Assembly: GCA_036897095.1 (NCBI GenBank) | Contig: JAYMSP010000024.1 | Coordinates: 1 to 64,000, forward strand | Origin: Plantago elongata | Taxonomy: Eukaryota; Streptophyta; Magnoliopsida; Lamiales; Plantaginaceae | Length of the DNA: 64,000 nucleotides | Reading direction: 5' to 3' | Part shown: piece after piece, positions 1 to 10,600 of the stretch | How the letters are laid out: every line of letters begins with the position of its first letter | Numbering within the stretch: the stretch's first letter is position 1 | The notes under the pieces: generated by a model | The model's database searches: none | Told to the model about the DNA's origin: nothing | The model's input: the letters and a program-made list of their open reading frames with translations, nothing else | Made by a program: the position numbers and the translations under genes

Positions 1-730
1 ATTTTAACTCAGCAATCCTTGCCCGAACTTTCTCCTGCTGAATTTCCAGCCGGGCAAAAAAATCTGCTAGTTCCGCTACTGGTATATCCGTTACCGAGGG
101 TAGTCCATATTTCTTACCTGGGTTAAGATTTCCCTCATCGCCGTCTCCATCATAATTTCCATCCTCATCCTCATCATATTCATCATCATCATACTCATCA
201 TCATCCTCATCAGTGACTAGTATTCCCTTTCCTTTCCTCTTCCTATCATCTTCATCATCAATGACTAGTTTCCCCTTTCCTTTCCTCTTCCTATCATCTT
301 CATCATCAATGACTAGTTTCCCCTTTCCTTTCATCTTCTTATCACCGTGATCGTCAATGACTAGTTTTCCCTTTCCCTTCCTCTTCTCATCATCATCATC
401 ATCATCATTGATGAGTAGTTTTCCTTTTCCCTTCCCCTTCCCCTTCATATCCTCACTATCCAAAAAATCGGACTCGTCATAGCTCTTATAAGCACCCTTC
501 TCTATGTATTCACTGATAATCTCTTTTACTACATCGGTATTTTGAGGCCATATTTCAGGTTCTTTTTGGGGGTCGGATGGATCATATATTATGGCACATG
601 CCTTGACATCACAGAGAACAGTGAGTTCATGCATCTTCTTCCACAAGGTCTTCTTCCTTAAATTGCCTTTAATGTTCTTTTGCCTCTCGCTGGCGTCCGC
701 TAAGAAAGCAGACAGTTTTCGCCTTCCCAT
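1..730 (-). CDS. Type I (M-gamma, AGL80-like) MADS-box transcription factor, 3' end outside window
   Basis: The frame opens at ATG 728-730 and stays open to the window edge (243 codons), so the C-terminus is missing. Residues 1-60 form a MADS domain starting MGRRKLSAFLADASERQKNI, followed by a KKxHELTVLCDVKACAIIY core; this reads like AGL80/M-gamma factors, which act in the central cell and endosperm. From about residue 98 the chain is highly charged: four copies of a 16-residue unit of the type GKGKLVIDDEDD plus RKRK, followed by a Asp/Glu/Tyr stretch. A 5' leader intron is likely: minus-strand donor after 1604 and acceptor before 885. M-gamma genes normally lack coding introns, and none is needed here. 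The family is clear; orthology to AGL80 itself is inferred. Confidence 0.85.
   Translation of the reverse strand, partial: MGRRKLSAFLADASERQKNIKGNLRKKTLWKKMHELTVLCDVKACAIIYDPSDPQKEPEIWPQNTDVVKEIISEYIEKGAYKSYDESDFLDSEDMKGKGKGKGKLLINDDDDDDEKRKGKGKLVIDDHGDKKMKGKGKLVIDDEDDRKRKGKGKLVIDDEDDRKRKGKGILVTDEDDDEYDDDEYDEDEDGNYDGDGDEGNLNPGKKYGLPSVTDIPVAELADFFARLEIQQEKVRARIAELK
135..440 (-). repeat. 48-bp in-frame tandem repeats coding for alternating basic and acidic blocks
   Basis: On the plus strand the motif with CTTCCTATCATC and ATGACTAGTT recurs every 48 bp (for example at 241 and 289), with two more diverged copies towards 420. Because 48 is a multiple of three, the copies keep the MADS frame and add 16-residue units with GKGKG followed by DDEDD. 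The middle copies are almost identical, which suggests recent slippage or unequal exchange. Confidence 0.85.
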
Positions 731-1849
731 GACACTTCTTTGATGGTGAATGCTATGAATTAGGAACAAAAACAACCTCAAGACTGAAGAAGCCTGCAAC
801 TCAATACTACGTATATTTCGATCCAAAGTAACTAACAGTTCCTAGCTAGTTCCCTGCTTTATCTCGACAGTACCACTGCTACTAGCTGAAAGAAGAAAAT
901 ATGTGTTAGCAGCTGCTCTAAAGTTTTAACAGAATTTGCGTTTAACTAATAGCAAACATCAAACAACACCACACTACAAACCATGTAAAATCGAAGCAAT
1001 TCGGATTAATTACATTACATGAGCAAAACAAGTATAAGGTTCAAGATTCCAAGAATAGTCTTAAATGTCAAACTAAATCTACAAAACTACAACAACATGA
1101 AAGAATTAAGAACACACAACAGTATGACGCAAACCAGTAGCAAGAATAAAATCGGAAATCGAGTAAATTTCAACACTTGACAGGCAGCACTGGCCGGTAA
1201 ACTCTAATTGACAAGCAATACCAACCGAAAAAAGGGTGTGTGTTTACTGATCGAGGGAGACAGAAAATTTTGATCAATCTGGATTTTGGAAGAACTGAAT
1301 CAAATCAGGAAAGAAATCAATTTGGAAACAATATAAGTAATGAAGTTCACAATTACAGTAACTATTAGTTTTCCTAGAGAATTGAAGTTTCAATTCTTGT
1401 CAAACTATCTTAAACTAAACAACTCCGTTCCAATTTTGCCCTACTGGAAGTAACCGGAAAGGCAAGTTTAAAGAAAGATTCAAATTTCCAACCACGTTCC
1501 TAATAATTATTATGGATAAATGAGGGTTTCGATTTCGAGTATCACTGTATCAGATGTCTAGAGTGGAGAAGAAGGTAATGTGATTATGTGAATGTGAGCA
1601 TACCTTTGTTCGTGAAAGATTTTGCTTCAAGAGAAGAGAGGGATTTGTGCTGCTCTGTTATTTGAATGAATAGCGAGGAACAATGAAGAAGAAGATGATG
1701 TGCATTCAAACTTGGGCTTTAAGGTTTAAATACCCTTTCTTTTCTTTAGAAATTCGAATTAAGATTTGGATATAATACATTCCTTATTTACAAATCTTTC
1801 CTTTTAGAGGACGGTCAAATAGTGTGAGCTCCACACTCTTTCAAATTAA
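731..1849. other. 5' leader, leader intron and promoter side of the MADS gene
   Basis: No coding region is visible. On the minus strand a probable leader exon ends at 1604 (AAAG then GTATGC) and joins an acceptor ending TTTCAG before 885, giving an intron of about 720 bp in the 5' leader. The remainder is AT-rich spacer. Confidence 0.4.
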
Positions 1850-1899
1850 ATGGTGAGTCCAGACCTGCTTATGGCGCATAAGAAGAAGAAGCAAGGCCT

Positions 1900-2370
1900 G
1901 AAACTAAGGAAATGGGAAAAATCGAAAAGCGAATGGGTTAAATTGAGTGTCGACGGCAGTTGTAGGGACGGGGAAAATCAAGGCGGCATTGGGGATGTCG
2001 TGAAGGAAGAGTCCGGCAGCTGGTTGTGGGGATTTAGTTCACAAATACCCTGTCCCACGGTTGAGGGAGCTGAAAGGCTCTCATTCACGGCCTGAAACTG
2101 ACTTGGGTTAAGAAGGATACGAAACATCATTGTGGAAACAAATTGCCTCTCTGTTTTCAATGCAATCACCGACCAGGATGCGAGGATTGAAGCTTTATCA
2201 CCTTTGATGCAGGAGTGTAAAGATTGCCATCATAAGCCGTGGAATATTGAATTCTGATGGATACTGAGAAGCGGAGATGAGCTAGCGGATGCATTGCCTA
2301 AGCTCACTGGAATTGTTACGAACGACGATGGATTCTTGGATCATTTTCCGTCTACTTTACAGGTAGTTTT
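1900..2370 (+). pseudogene. Decayed RNase H (RVT_3) fragment of a LINE-type retrotransposon
   Basis: The reading from about 1936 gives WVKLSVDGSCRDGENQGGIG, the start of an RNase H-like domain with the catalytic-type DGS and the usual GG turn. Similarity carries on in shifted frames with IIVETNCLSVFNAITD and later GDELADALPKL, the end of such domains. This order matches the RNase H domain found at the end of plant L1-type LINEs and in stray host copies. No reverse transcriptase is seen nearby. The copy is broken by frame changes and stops. Confidence 0.6.
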
Positions 2371-2399
2371 GGCCTCTGATATATGTAGCCTGAGGGCAC

Positions 2400-3020
2400 T
2401 TCTATCATTCCTTTACCAAAAAATTTAAAAAAAAATTCTTTTTCAACTACATATAGAATAAGTATCGTTTTGTTCTTTTCAACTTAAAATTACTCAAATT
2501 CAATTAAATTCAGTTCAGTTTAGCTCTGTCTAGTTATAATTTACACTACACTTTAGTTTAGTTCAATTAAATTCAGTTCAGTCCTGTAAATTTCAATTGA
2601 AAAATACATAGTCTAATTAAGTTTTATATATGACATGGGATTAAGACTTTAAATACTCTTTCTTTCCGTTCAAAATTCAGATTAAATTTTGGTATGAAAT
2701 AAATATGTTTATTACTAATAGAGATTACTAGAATACACATTTGCTTTCTCTAAAAGGCGCCTCTTACTAATCTTTTAGGATAATTTTGTTACAAATAATT
2801 TATGTAAATTCTAGACTATATAAGTGTGACTTTAAAATGGTCTTTACCCATAATTAATTTAAGGCTTTAAGGGTACTTGCTTTCCTTTATAAAACTATAA
2901 GCTTATGAGATATAAGCACTTTATTAATAGCGCAATATTTCCTTAAGCAAAGTTTTAAATTCTAGTATACATAATAGCGAGTAGTTACCCCTTCTTCATT
3001 ATAAATGTATAATTAATACT
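2400..3020. other. AT-rich spacer with a dispersed repeat copy
   Basis: No gene is visible. From 2467 to about 2640 lies a stretch rich in TTCAGTT and TAGTTATAATTTA that also occurs near 14848-14965 (see the repeat entries). Confidence 0.4.
2467..2640. repeat. Dispersed repeat, copy 1
   Basis: It begins GTTTTGTTCTTTTCAACTT, then several CAGTTCAGTT units and TAGTTATAATTTA. The same order occurs at 14848-14965, so both look like members of one dispersed family, probably a short non-autonomous transposon. Ends and target duplications could not be fixed. Confidence 0.45.
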
Positions 3021-3029
3021 CTTGTTATT

Positions 3030-3770
3030 AGACCTTGGCAAAGAAGAACTCTACTTCTTGCTCATTGAACTCTTCCCATTAGACCTTAACAAAGAAGACG
3101 CCTGTTTCTTGCTCGTTGAACTCCGGTTAACTAGCTCATGCATGTCATTAGACATTAGGTCCTTGGTTGCCATTCATTGCGGCTTCCAGAAGAGTAGGCC
3201 ACAAAGTCGGATCATGTTGTGTTGGATCAATCTTATGCATATGCATCAACATCAGCGTCATACTCATTGGATCAAGCCCATCATGTTCATCATCATCATC
3301 ATCGATCATTTGTTCGTCTTGTTGCTCAACAGAATCACTGAGATTGTTGTCACCATCCTGTACAGGCATGTTACTAGACTCCGGGGATAAAATTGCCAGT
3401 TGCTCACACAACGGAGTCGTTGAACTCTTGCCATTAGGCCTTGGCAAAGAAGAAGCCTCCTTCTTGCTCATCAAACTCCGGTTAACTGGCTCACACATGT
3501 CATTAGGTCCTTGGTTGCCATTCATTGCGGCTTCCAGAAGAGAAGGCCACATAGCCGGATCATGTTGTGCTGGATTAATCTTATGCCTATGCATCAACAT
3601 CAGCGTCATACTCATTGGATCAAGTTCATCATGTTCATCGTCATCATCGAGCATTTGTTCGTCTTGTTGCTCAACAGAAGCACTGAGATTGTTGTCACCA
3701 TCCTGCACAGGCATGTCACTAGACTCTGGGAATAAAATCGCCAGCTGCTCACTCAGCGGACTCATGTTGT
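3030..3770. repeat. Tandem array of a 348-bp unit with extra partial copies
   Basis: The text starting CATTAGGTCCTTGGTTGCCA occurs at 3153 and again at 3501, so the unit is 348 bp (116 codons). The distal part of the unit, with CCTTGGCAAAGAAGAA and CTCCGGTTAACT, is also present as two shorter pieces at about 3030-3076 and 3077-3150. The array lies inside the minus-strand ORF 3148-3969 and just beyond its end. Confidence 0.85.
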
Positions 3771-3969
3771 CTGGCACAGGAATGTCATTATGCCTTGGGA
3801 ATTGCGAAATGAACACAACAAAAAACAGAGCACAACAATTCACAAAAAACATAGAGTCTCTACACAACAATTGCGAAAAACTCACGTAGTAGATGCTCGG
3901 AGTGGCAGACAAAGCTCGAAGAAGAAGAAGAGTAGAAAACGCAGCAGAAGAAATCAAAGTATCAAACAC
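3148..3969 (-). CDS. Unrecognised repeat-containing protein, probably shortened
   Basis: A 273-residue frame on the minus strand. I do not recognise a family. It has a hydrophobic N-terminus (about residues 1-55) and then two copies of a 116-residue unit. Each copy runs EQLAI, PESS, MPVQDGDNNLS, VEQQDEQM, an acidic run, LDPMSMTLMLMH, QHDP and LLEAAMNGNQGPN. A GT donor-like site after about residue 28 could split the hydrophobic part into exon and intron. A TATAAATA box lies at 3998-4005, only about 30 bp before the ATG. In the last unit a direct 7-bp duplication (TCTAATG) shifts the frame and brings in the stop at 3148; the shifted frame stays similar to the upstream copy. The opposite strand is also partly open, so coding status is uncertain. 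Confidence 0.4.
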   Translation of the reverse strand: MFDTLISSAAFSTLLLLRALSATPSIYYVSFSQLLCRDSMFFVNCCALFFVVFISQFPRHNDIPVPDNMSPLSEQLAILFPESSDMPVQDGDNNLSASVEQQDEQMLDDDDEHDELDPMSMTLMLMHRHKINPAQHDPAMWPSLLEAAMNGNQGPNDMCEPVNRSLMSKKEASSLPRPNGKSSTTPLCEQLAILSPESSNMPVQDGDNNLSDSVEQQDEQMIDDDDDEHDGLDPMSMTLMLMHMHKIDPTQHDPTLWPTLLEAAMNGNQGPNV

Positions 3970-3997
3970 AGAACGGCAGAAGAAGAAGACACGTAAG

Positions 3998-4005
3998 TAT
4001 TTATA
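3998..4005 (-). promoter_or_regulatory. Possible TATA box of the repeat-containing ORF
   Basis: TATAAATA on the minus strand, about 30 bp upstream of the ATG at 3969. This spacing would give almost no 5' leader. Confidence 0.3.
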
Positions 4006-4145
4006 AGTTATAACTGTTAACTGTTAACGTATTGTAATTAGGATTAGGATTCCTAATTTAGGTAGTTTAATTCAAGTTAAGTGCGTTATGGTTCGCGAAT
4101 TTGACAACATAGGCGACGGACACTTAATTCAGGACCCTAATTGCA

Positions 4146-6891
4146 ATGAGCGACCGAAAACCCTCACTGCTTCAAACACAAGCTAAAACCCTCACTGTCT
4201 CGAAATCAATGTCAAACAATTTGCCGCCCAAATCTTCGAAGCAATCACGACACCAACCGTCCGATTCACCGCAACGTCCGGCCAAAACGCCGAGAACAAT
4301 CGATGGTGAGGATTCCTCCGATGAGGAGGAATCTAACGGCATGAATCCTGTCAATCGGAATGCTCAGAGATACTTGATTGCGGTTGAGTACAACGGCACT
4401 GGATTTCTCGGCGCACAGAAGCAGGCCAAGGGTAGAACAGTTGTCGGATCTCTCGAGGTCAGTTTTCGACTTTTCGTTAATCAATTGAGCTTTTGATTGA
4501 AAAGCTACCGCTGGATTTTGTTTGAGCTTTGATCTGTGTTTAGGAGGCGTTTCGGAAGTTCGTAGGGAAGCCGGTTTCGATTTATTGCTCTAGTCGTACT
4601 GTAAGTTTTTTGTACTAGTGATTATTGCTTCGATTGTTGTTGACTGTTGGATTGATGTTTATCAATGTGTTTGCAGGATACTGGAGTTCATGCGTTATCA
4701 AATGTGTTTCATGTTGATTTTGAGAGGACAAGTAAACGTAAACCGGGGGAAATCGTGAGTTTCTGGTTGAGTTATTTTTAAGATTGTACTTCGTTTGGTA
4801 GAGCTTATCATGTAGCTTTATATGGATGGTTGAAATGCCCCTAGATAATCATTCAGTCATAGCATCGTTTTCTTAATCTTCTCTATTGAAAGAGTATTGG
4901 GGAATGTGGCATTAAGTACAAGGGTGAATATGCATTAAGTACGTTTTCGATGTTTCTACTTGCAGTTGCCACCTTACGAACCATCTGTGGTTAAAAACGC
5001 TGTCAATCACTTTTTACAGGTAATTGCTTCTTTTGATATAGTAGAGACTCATGTTAGACTATCTCCAAACGGACGACGACGCATCGTCGTCCGTCACCAT
5101 TGGAGATAGTCTAAGGAGCAAGACTAGTACAAATTTGAACTCTAAAGCTGCCTGCTTCTTTAAGTCTAGGTGTTAATATTCTAGAAGTGGTTGCTTTTGC
5201 TTTGATGGTTCTTTGCTGCAGTCATATGTTTCAGCTACTATATGCCGTGTCTGGAAACCAATGACACATTTTTAGTTCGTCTTGGGTGCAGAAAACTCAG
5301 GGTACACACAAAAGTGAGAGGGATATAGCGTTGATTGATGTTCGCTGTGTTCCAGCTGACTTTCATGCTCGGTTTAAAGCTCTGGAACGCACGTAGGTAT
5401 CAGTAACAAACTTTATTCCTAAAAACTGTTAAGAGTTACCCGATAGTTTTTCTTTGCCCCTAATGGAACTCACTTTCCATCGTGTCATAATTATATGAAT
5501 TTTCAATCTTCATTTTATTATTCAGATGTAATTAATGTTTTTGATACAATTATGGAACGGTAGATTTATTTTACAAATTATTGGTACTGTATAAAACGAC
5601 TGTAAATGCCAAAATAAGATCACTTCAATGTTCCTAGTTACTTTTGCATGAATTTTGAGAGTTGTTCTATATTGTTTTGACATCTTAAGTTCTTTCTGCA
5701 CAATGTTATGTTTATTGAGTTTAAAATCCATCTTAGTTATAACTCAGTTTAGCCTTTTCCTTTTAAAGCCTTTTCTGGTGATTTTACTTTAGGTATTACT
5801 ATAGATTGTTATCCGGAGATGAGCCTCTGTCAGTCTTCGAGAAAGATCGGGCCTGGCATGTGCCTGAGGAACTTAATCTTTTCGCTATGCAGGTTGACAC
5901 AAAAATTCCATCCACAAATTCCCTTATCTATAATTCCAGTTATTAGAAACTGAAATCCGTATCTTTTGTGAACTCAGCAAGCATGCAAAGTATTTGTGGG
6001 CTGTCATGATTTTAGCTCTTTCCGCGGAGCTGCTTGTCAGGTTTGTTACGTCTTCCACTATCTTGTTTCTAGATACTTGCCCAGACGAGACTTTAACACT
6101 TTCAAATATGAACTTTCTTTCTAGATACATGAAACATCAGTTTGAAAAAATTCAGTAATAAACTTTGTTTTGCTCTAATGCAATTTGTTTGATGGTGATG
6201 ACAGGCCAAGTCACCCATCAAATCACTGGATGAGTTAACAGTCGTTGAAATGCCCCTAGCCCCATCCTTTCCTCCAATAGTTGATCAACAACAGATTACT
6301 TGTTCCTCTAGACAGTCGCTCTCATGCTCAGACAAGATAGAAACTAAGTCTTCAGTAGCTCCTGGAAATTCTGATCAACATATAGTAGAACATAGTCTTG
6401 GAGAGGTTACTAGTCCAGGTTTTGGTGGAAGGAGAACTCACCGTTGCTTAGTGGTTACTGCACGCTCACGCTCCTTCCTTTACCATCAGGTTTCTTTATT
6501 GACATTTTATATGCATTCCTTTTAGCATCTCTATCCCTCCATACTCTATTGTTCGAAGGGAAAGAAAAAAAAGGAAGAACTTTACAGAGGTGGAATGCGT
6601 TGCTCAAGTCTTGTCTCTTCTTATATGGCTTTTCATTGGGCAGGTAAGATTGATGGTTGGAGTTCTGAAAGCAGTAGGCACTGGTAATCTCACTGTTCCT
6701 GACGGTATGTTTTCATAAACACATGTTTTGGTCTTTGAATTGGTGATATTCAGCTCATTTGTGTCTGTCTTTGGTCCGATATATTTCTTTCAGTTCAACG
6801 AATCCTAGACGCCAAGAATGTGGCTGCTGTAAGTCCAATGGCACCAGCATGTGGCCTTTATCTTGGACAGGTAAAGTATGATCTTCCTTGA
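4146..6891 (+). CDS. tRNA pseudouridine synthase, TruA family
   Basis: It isomerises uridine to pseudouridine in tRNA. Ten exons in consistent phase give 402 residues: 4146-4457, 4544-4600, 4677-4754, 4966-5019, 5292-5392, 5793-5892, 5978-6040, 6205-6489, 6644-6704, 6794-6891. Residues 1-74 are polar and low in complexity, possibly an added targeting or linker region. The core starts RYLIAVEYNGTGFLGAQ. SRTDTGVHALSNV at 121-133 carries the catalytic Asp124, joined across the exon 2/3 boundary. Later motifs are ALERTYYYRLL, DFSSFRG and RSFLYHQVRLMVG, and the C-terminus is GLYLGQVKYDLP. A Ser-rich insert of about 70 residues lies in exon 8 between DFSSFRG and RSFLYHQ. The start is the first ATG in frame with the core. 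It resembles the single-domain plant PUS proteins; which tRNA position it modifies cannot be read from sequence. Confidence 0.9.
5054..5114. repeat. Near-perfect 61-bp hairpin in intron 4 of the PUS gene
   Basis: TTAGACTATCTCCAA at 5054 is matched by its reverse complement ending at 5114 (15 bp). Inside, ACGGACGACGA pairs with TCGTCGTCCGT around a 4-base loop. Only a five-base bulge interrupts the fold. It may be a minimal inverted-repeat transposon relic; no clear target duplication was found. Confidence 0.8.
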
Positions 6892-7693
6892 GAAGTTGAG
6901 ATAAACGAAAGAACCAAGCGAAGATCCAATAGCAAACCAGAACGCACTTAACATTTTGCACCACCTTGGCGTCAGTGAGGTCTGATACAGCCAGATATTT
7001 TCGATGGTCGGGAGGTACAGAGGTCCTAGTGGGAATACTTAACGGTACAAGTTTCCCAAGTTTGGATTAATGTCCTGCAAATCAACTTTTTGATGAGATA
7101 GCTTGACAGTATTATTTTTTATTTATGTTACCGAATGATCAGTTGACTCTTTAAACTGTACTTGCATTATTTAACCAAAAGAAAAACAAAAGGCGTGATT
7201 TTATCTGTTAGAACACATAGTACGGACCGTTCTATGGTACTACTAAACTAAACGTTTGAGTTATTTTGTTGGGAATTTTCAGGAGTATTTTTCTGTCAAG
7301 AAATTGTGACGTAAAGCAGCACAATTCAGCGTGTCAATAAATGTCGCTAGTACCCTACCAGGTTTTCTTCATTTGGTGTATAATCTTATACTTAAAACAG
7401 TGAGATTTCTAGTTTTCTAATGCAAGAAATTATAAATAACAAACTCCACTTCACAGTTAAGAATCTGTTTTAGTTCCAATAAATTTGACAGATTAAATAG
7501 TGAGAAAAGCCAAGCGCTGCGGGCAGCAAGTCACAACCCCAATCGGAAATGGAAATCTCCCATAAACACACAAGGATACAATGGTCCCATCCATCAAGAG
7601 AGAAACAAGGCACTGCAGTCGAAATTATGGCTTAGTTGAAGCACAATAATACTGAAAGGCAAGAAACCTTCATCACAGCATACTCTCCAGTGT
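6892..7693. other. Convergent 3' ends: PUS (+) and bromodomain gene (-)
   Basis: No coding region is visible. The stretch holds the 3' untranslated tails of two convergent genes and AT-rich spacer. Confidence 0.4.
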
Positions 7694-10600
7694 CTATGTT
7701 TTCCTTGGTCTCCCCCGTGGTCTTGGCGCCTGATTGGAAATACAAGAGAAGAAAGTTCAAAATTCATTTTCAGAGGAAAAATAAGAGTAAAGACTAAAAT
7801 CACAGCACAGGGCAAAAATAGCAGACCTGTCGTTGTGGCTGCTGTGTTTGCTCTGGGGGGTTTGGCGTCATGTTTTCTTCACTAGGTATTGACTGGTGAG
7901 AAGCATCGGATGTTAGGGGTACCTATAATAGCAAAAAAGAAAGGTTACAAAATACAAGAAAATGTCACATTAACGACTACACGCGACTTTCATCATATAG
8001 GTGAGAAAAGTTCAACCTGAGGAGTTGGATCTGCAGGGGAAGATGTCGTGTTTACTTGGTTAGGTACAGATTGGTCAGAAGTAGCAGGCATCAGAGGAAC
8101 CTGAAACAAAAGTAAGAAGGAAGACAACAATTGTTAACAGAATTAAATCCTTGATAGGCCTAAGAATGCAGGCCGTCTACAGGGAGATAATCTGGGTATA
8201 ATGTCCCAACTTTGAGAATTTGGATGCAATTAATAGGTGGAGGTGTGTATAAGGGCACTGGCATGGAAAATAATAAATAACTACTGCATTCATGGAGAAA
8301 TTAAGGGTGTATATATCCCTTTTAACGAGGTCCTAAGAACCTACCGTATCTGGCACGTTCTTGTCAGGTAGATTTGCATCAGGAACATTCTTGTTCATGG
8401 AAGACATCATTGACATCATTGAAGCCATCTGAGCTGCCATCTGAGCACAAGTCTGCTCCATAAATGACATTTTCTCTTTCATCTCATTTATCTCTGCATT
8501 GGCCTGTGATACCATTCTGATGGCCTGTGCACGAGTAGGTTTTATTAAGCCAGTTGGGAGATTGTCTAGTTCAATGCAACGGGAAAGGCCTTTTTTGTTG
8601 GGACCAATAATTTCTTCTAAGATATCACCCGGCTTATTGCTTGTCTCCGGGGTATCCTGGTCGTGTTCCCGCTCTTTAAGTTTTTCCTGCCAAATACGTT
8701 AGTGGGATTAGGAGATAGAAGAACAAAGTTTTTCTTTAAAATAAAAAGTCAGCCAAAACTGTAATCATGAAGCATACAATAACTTGTGAAGTTTCTGCAT
8801 TGACAGGCTTCCCATCCTTACGGGTCCGAGTCAAAATGAAAAGCTCTGCTCGTGATAGCTCTTTCCCATCAGGCCTCTTAGCTCGCTAAAGCACATGTGA
8901 ATATTTAATTAATGGAAAGTACCAAAAGAATTCGTAAAATAACAGCCTCCTCCTAGATCATGAAATTACCTGTTCTTCACGTATTCGTGCAAAGCTCTTT
9001 CTCCCTGTTGCATGGTTATACTTCATTGCAGAACGACTAACTTTATTTTTCTCACTGCGCTTCTGTTGTGTGAAACACATCATTAATAATGGACCAATCA
9101 CCAAGAGAAAATGATTTAAAACATTTAAGTCACTAGCCTTTCCTAGTTGCTACGATGTACTAGTATGATTTAGTTTTAGAACAAACACAATACTCACCTG
9201 GGCAGCATCGGTACCCCAAAGGGCAACAAGAGCAGCCCACTGTTCGGGGAGCACTCTCTCATCACGATCAGCAAGGCGCTCCTCATCAGTTTCATGAGGA
9301 TCATAATGTCTAGTCTTATTCAGGGATTTCCAATTCTTCCATTTTTGACTAAGGGAACGCAGGACCCAATCTTTACTTAAAGGATCTATGTCAAAACTAG
9401 CCTGCATTGTTTATGACAGAATTAAGTATACGAATGTGCCATGCATGAAAATTATAAAATATATATTGCTTCTAAGTTTTTCATGTACCTGAACTTTTTC
9501 CCACATGGATTCCTTATTTTCCAAGGGTAATGCTCGCCAGTCATGATAAGTCAGAGGCAGAAAGTTCCCATTTCGTGCTAAAGTGCCCAAAAAGGAAGCT
9601 AGCTTCTGAGCCTCAGGTCCAATCGGCTGCCCATATTCATCCGTGTTCACCGATATACGCTCAACATCTGTAAACATGCTTTTAGCAGGACCTCGACCTC
9701 TGTGTTTCTTTTTGGCCCTCGTACTATCATCTGTTCAGGACAAAACAAGAAAACAATCCATTAATAACTAACACCCTTTCTAACTGTTTTCAATTAAAAC
9801 AAATGTATTAAAACAAACCAATTCTAAGAGGTAATGGTCTTGTTTGCAAGGGTATAATTTTGTTTTGGGGGGTATTTTCCCCTGCAGGATTCTCCACATT
9901 CCTTACAAGCAATGCTTTCTCCTGGAACTGACGACTTTCTGAAACTCGACCTTTCCTTTTGGAGATATTACTGTCTGTTAATGACCACAATGTCAAATAA
10001 AATGTCAAATAAGATGAAAATTATTTTTCCAACATAATTGATGATGTTGATCTACCTGCTGTCCAATGCAACTTCTCTGATGGGCTGGATTCTGAATGGT
10101 TCTGGCCAGCATCTTCCTGGAGGTCATATGCCTCTATATTGTTCATAGACGATGACTGTTCAGGTGTCGAGGGTATGTTATCCAGCTGCTGAAAGTTGCT
10201 GTCATCAACAAATGCTGGCCTAGGGTTTTTTGTAACACGTTTAGTAGCATAGTTCACAGAAGGTTCTACAGGAGGTGCCACAGGCGGATTTCCTATAAGA
10301 GAACGTTGTTAATTTTGAGTCACTAAATGTAGTGTTACTCGTTGCAATCATATGGAATATATGTAATAATAGCAATTTAAATTTTCAGACTTGTATTGTG
10401 AGATGGACTTGAAACTCAATCATATAACCAAGTAGCAATATGCTTCTCAAATCACAGAATACATGCTGGTAATAGACGTAATCAAGGATGATACTCCAAT
10501 AATTGATGCAGCAATAGTGAGCTGAATGGTGCAAATATAAGAAAAATATACCTGCACGCTCAGTATTTCTATCAACTTCAACGGGAGAACCACGCAACTG

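Noticed and set aside
3167-3889. 240-residue Ser/Cys/Ile-rich frame on the plus strand
   Set aside because: It is antisense to the repeat-containing ORF; it stays open because the 348-bp unit is a multiple of three. The minus strand has a TATA box and the more protein-like composition.
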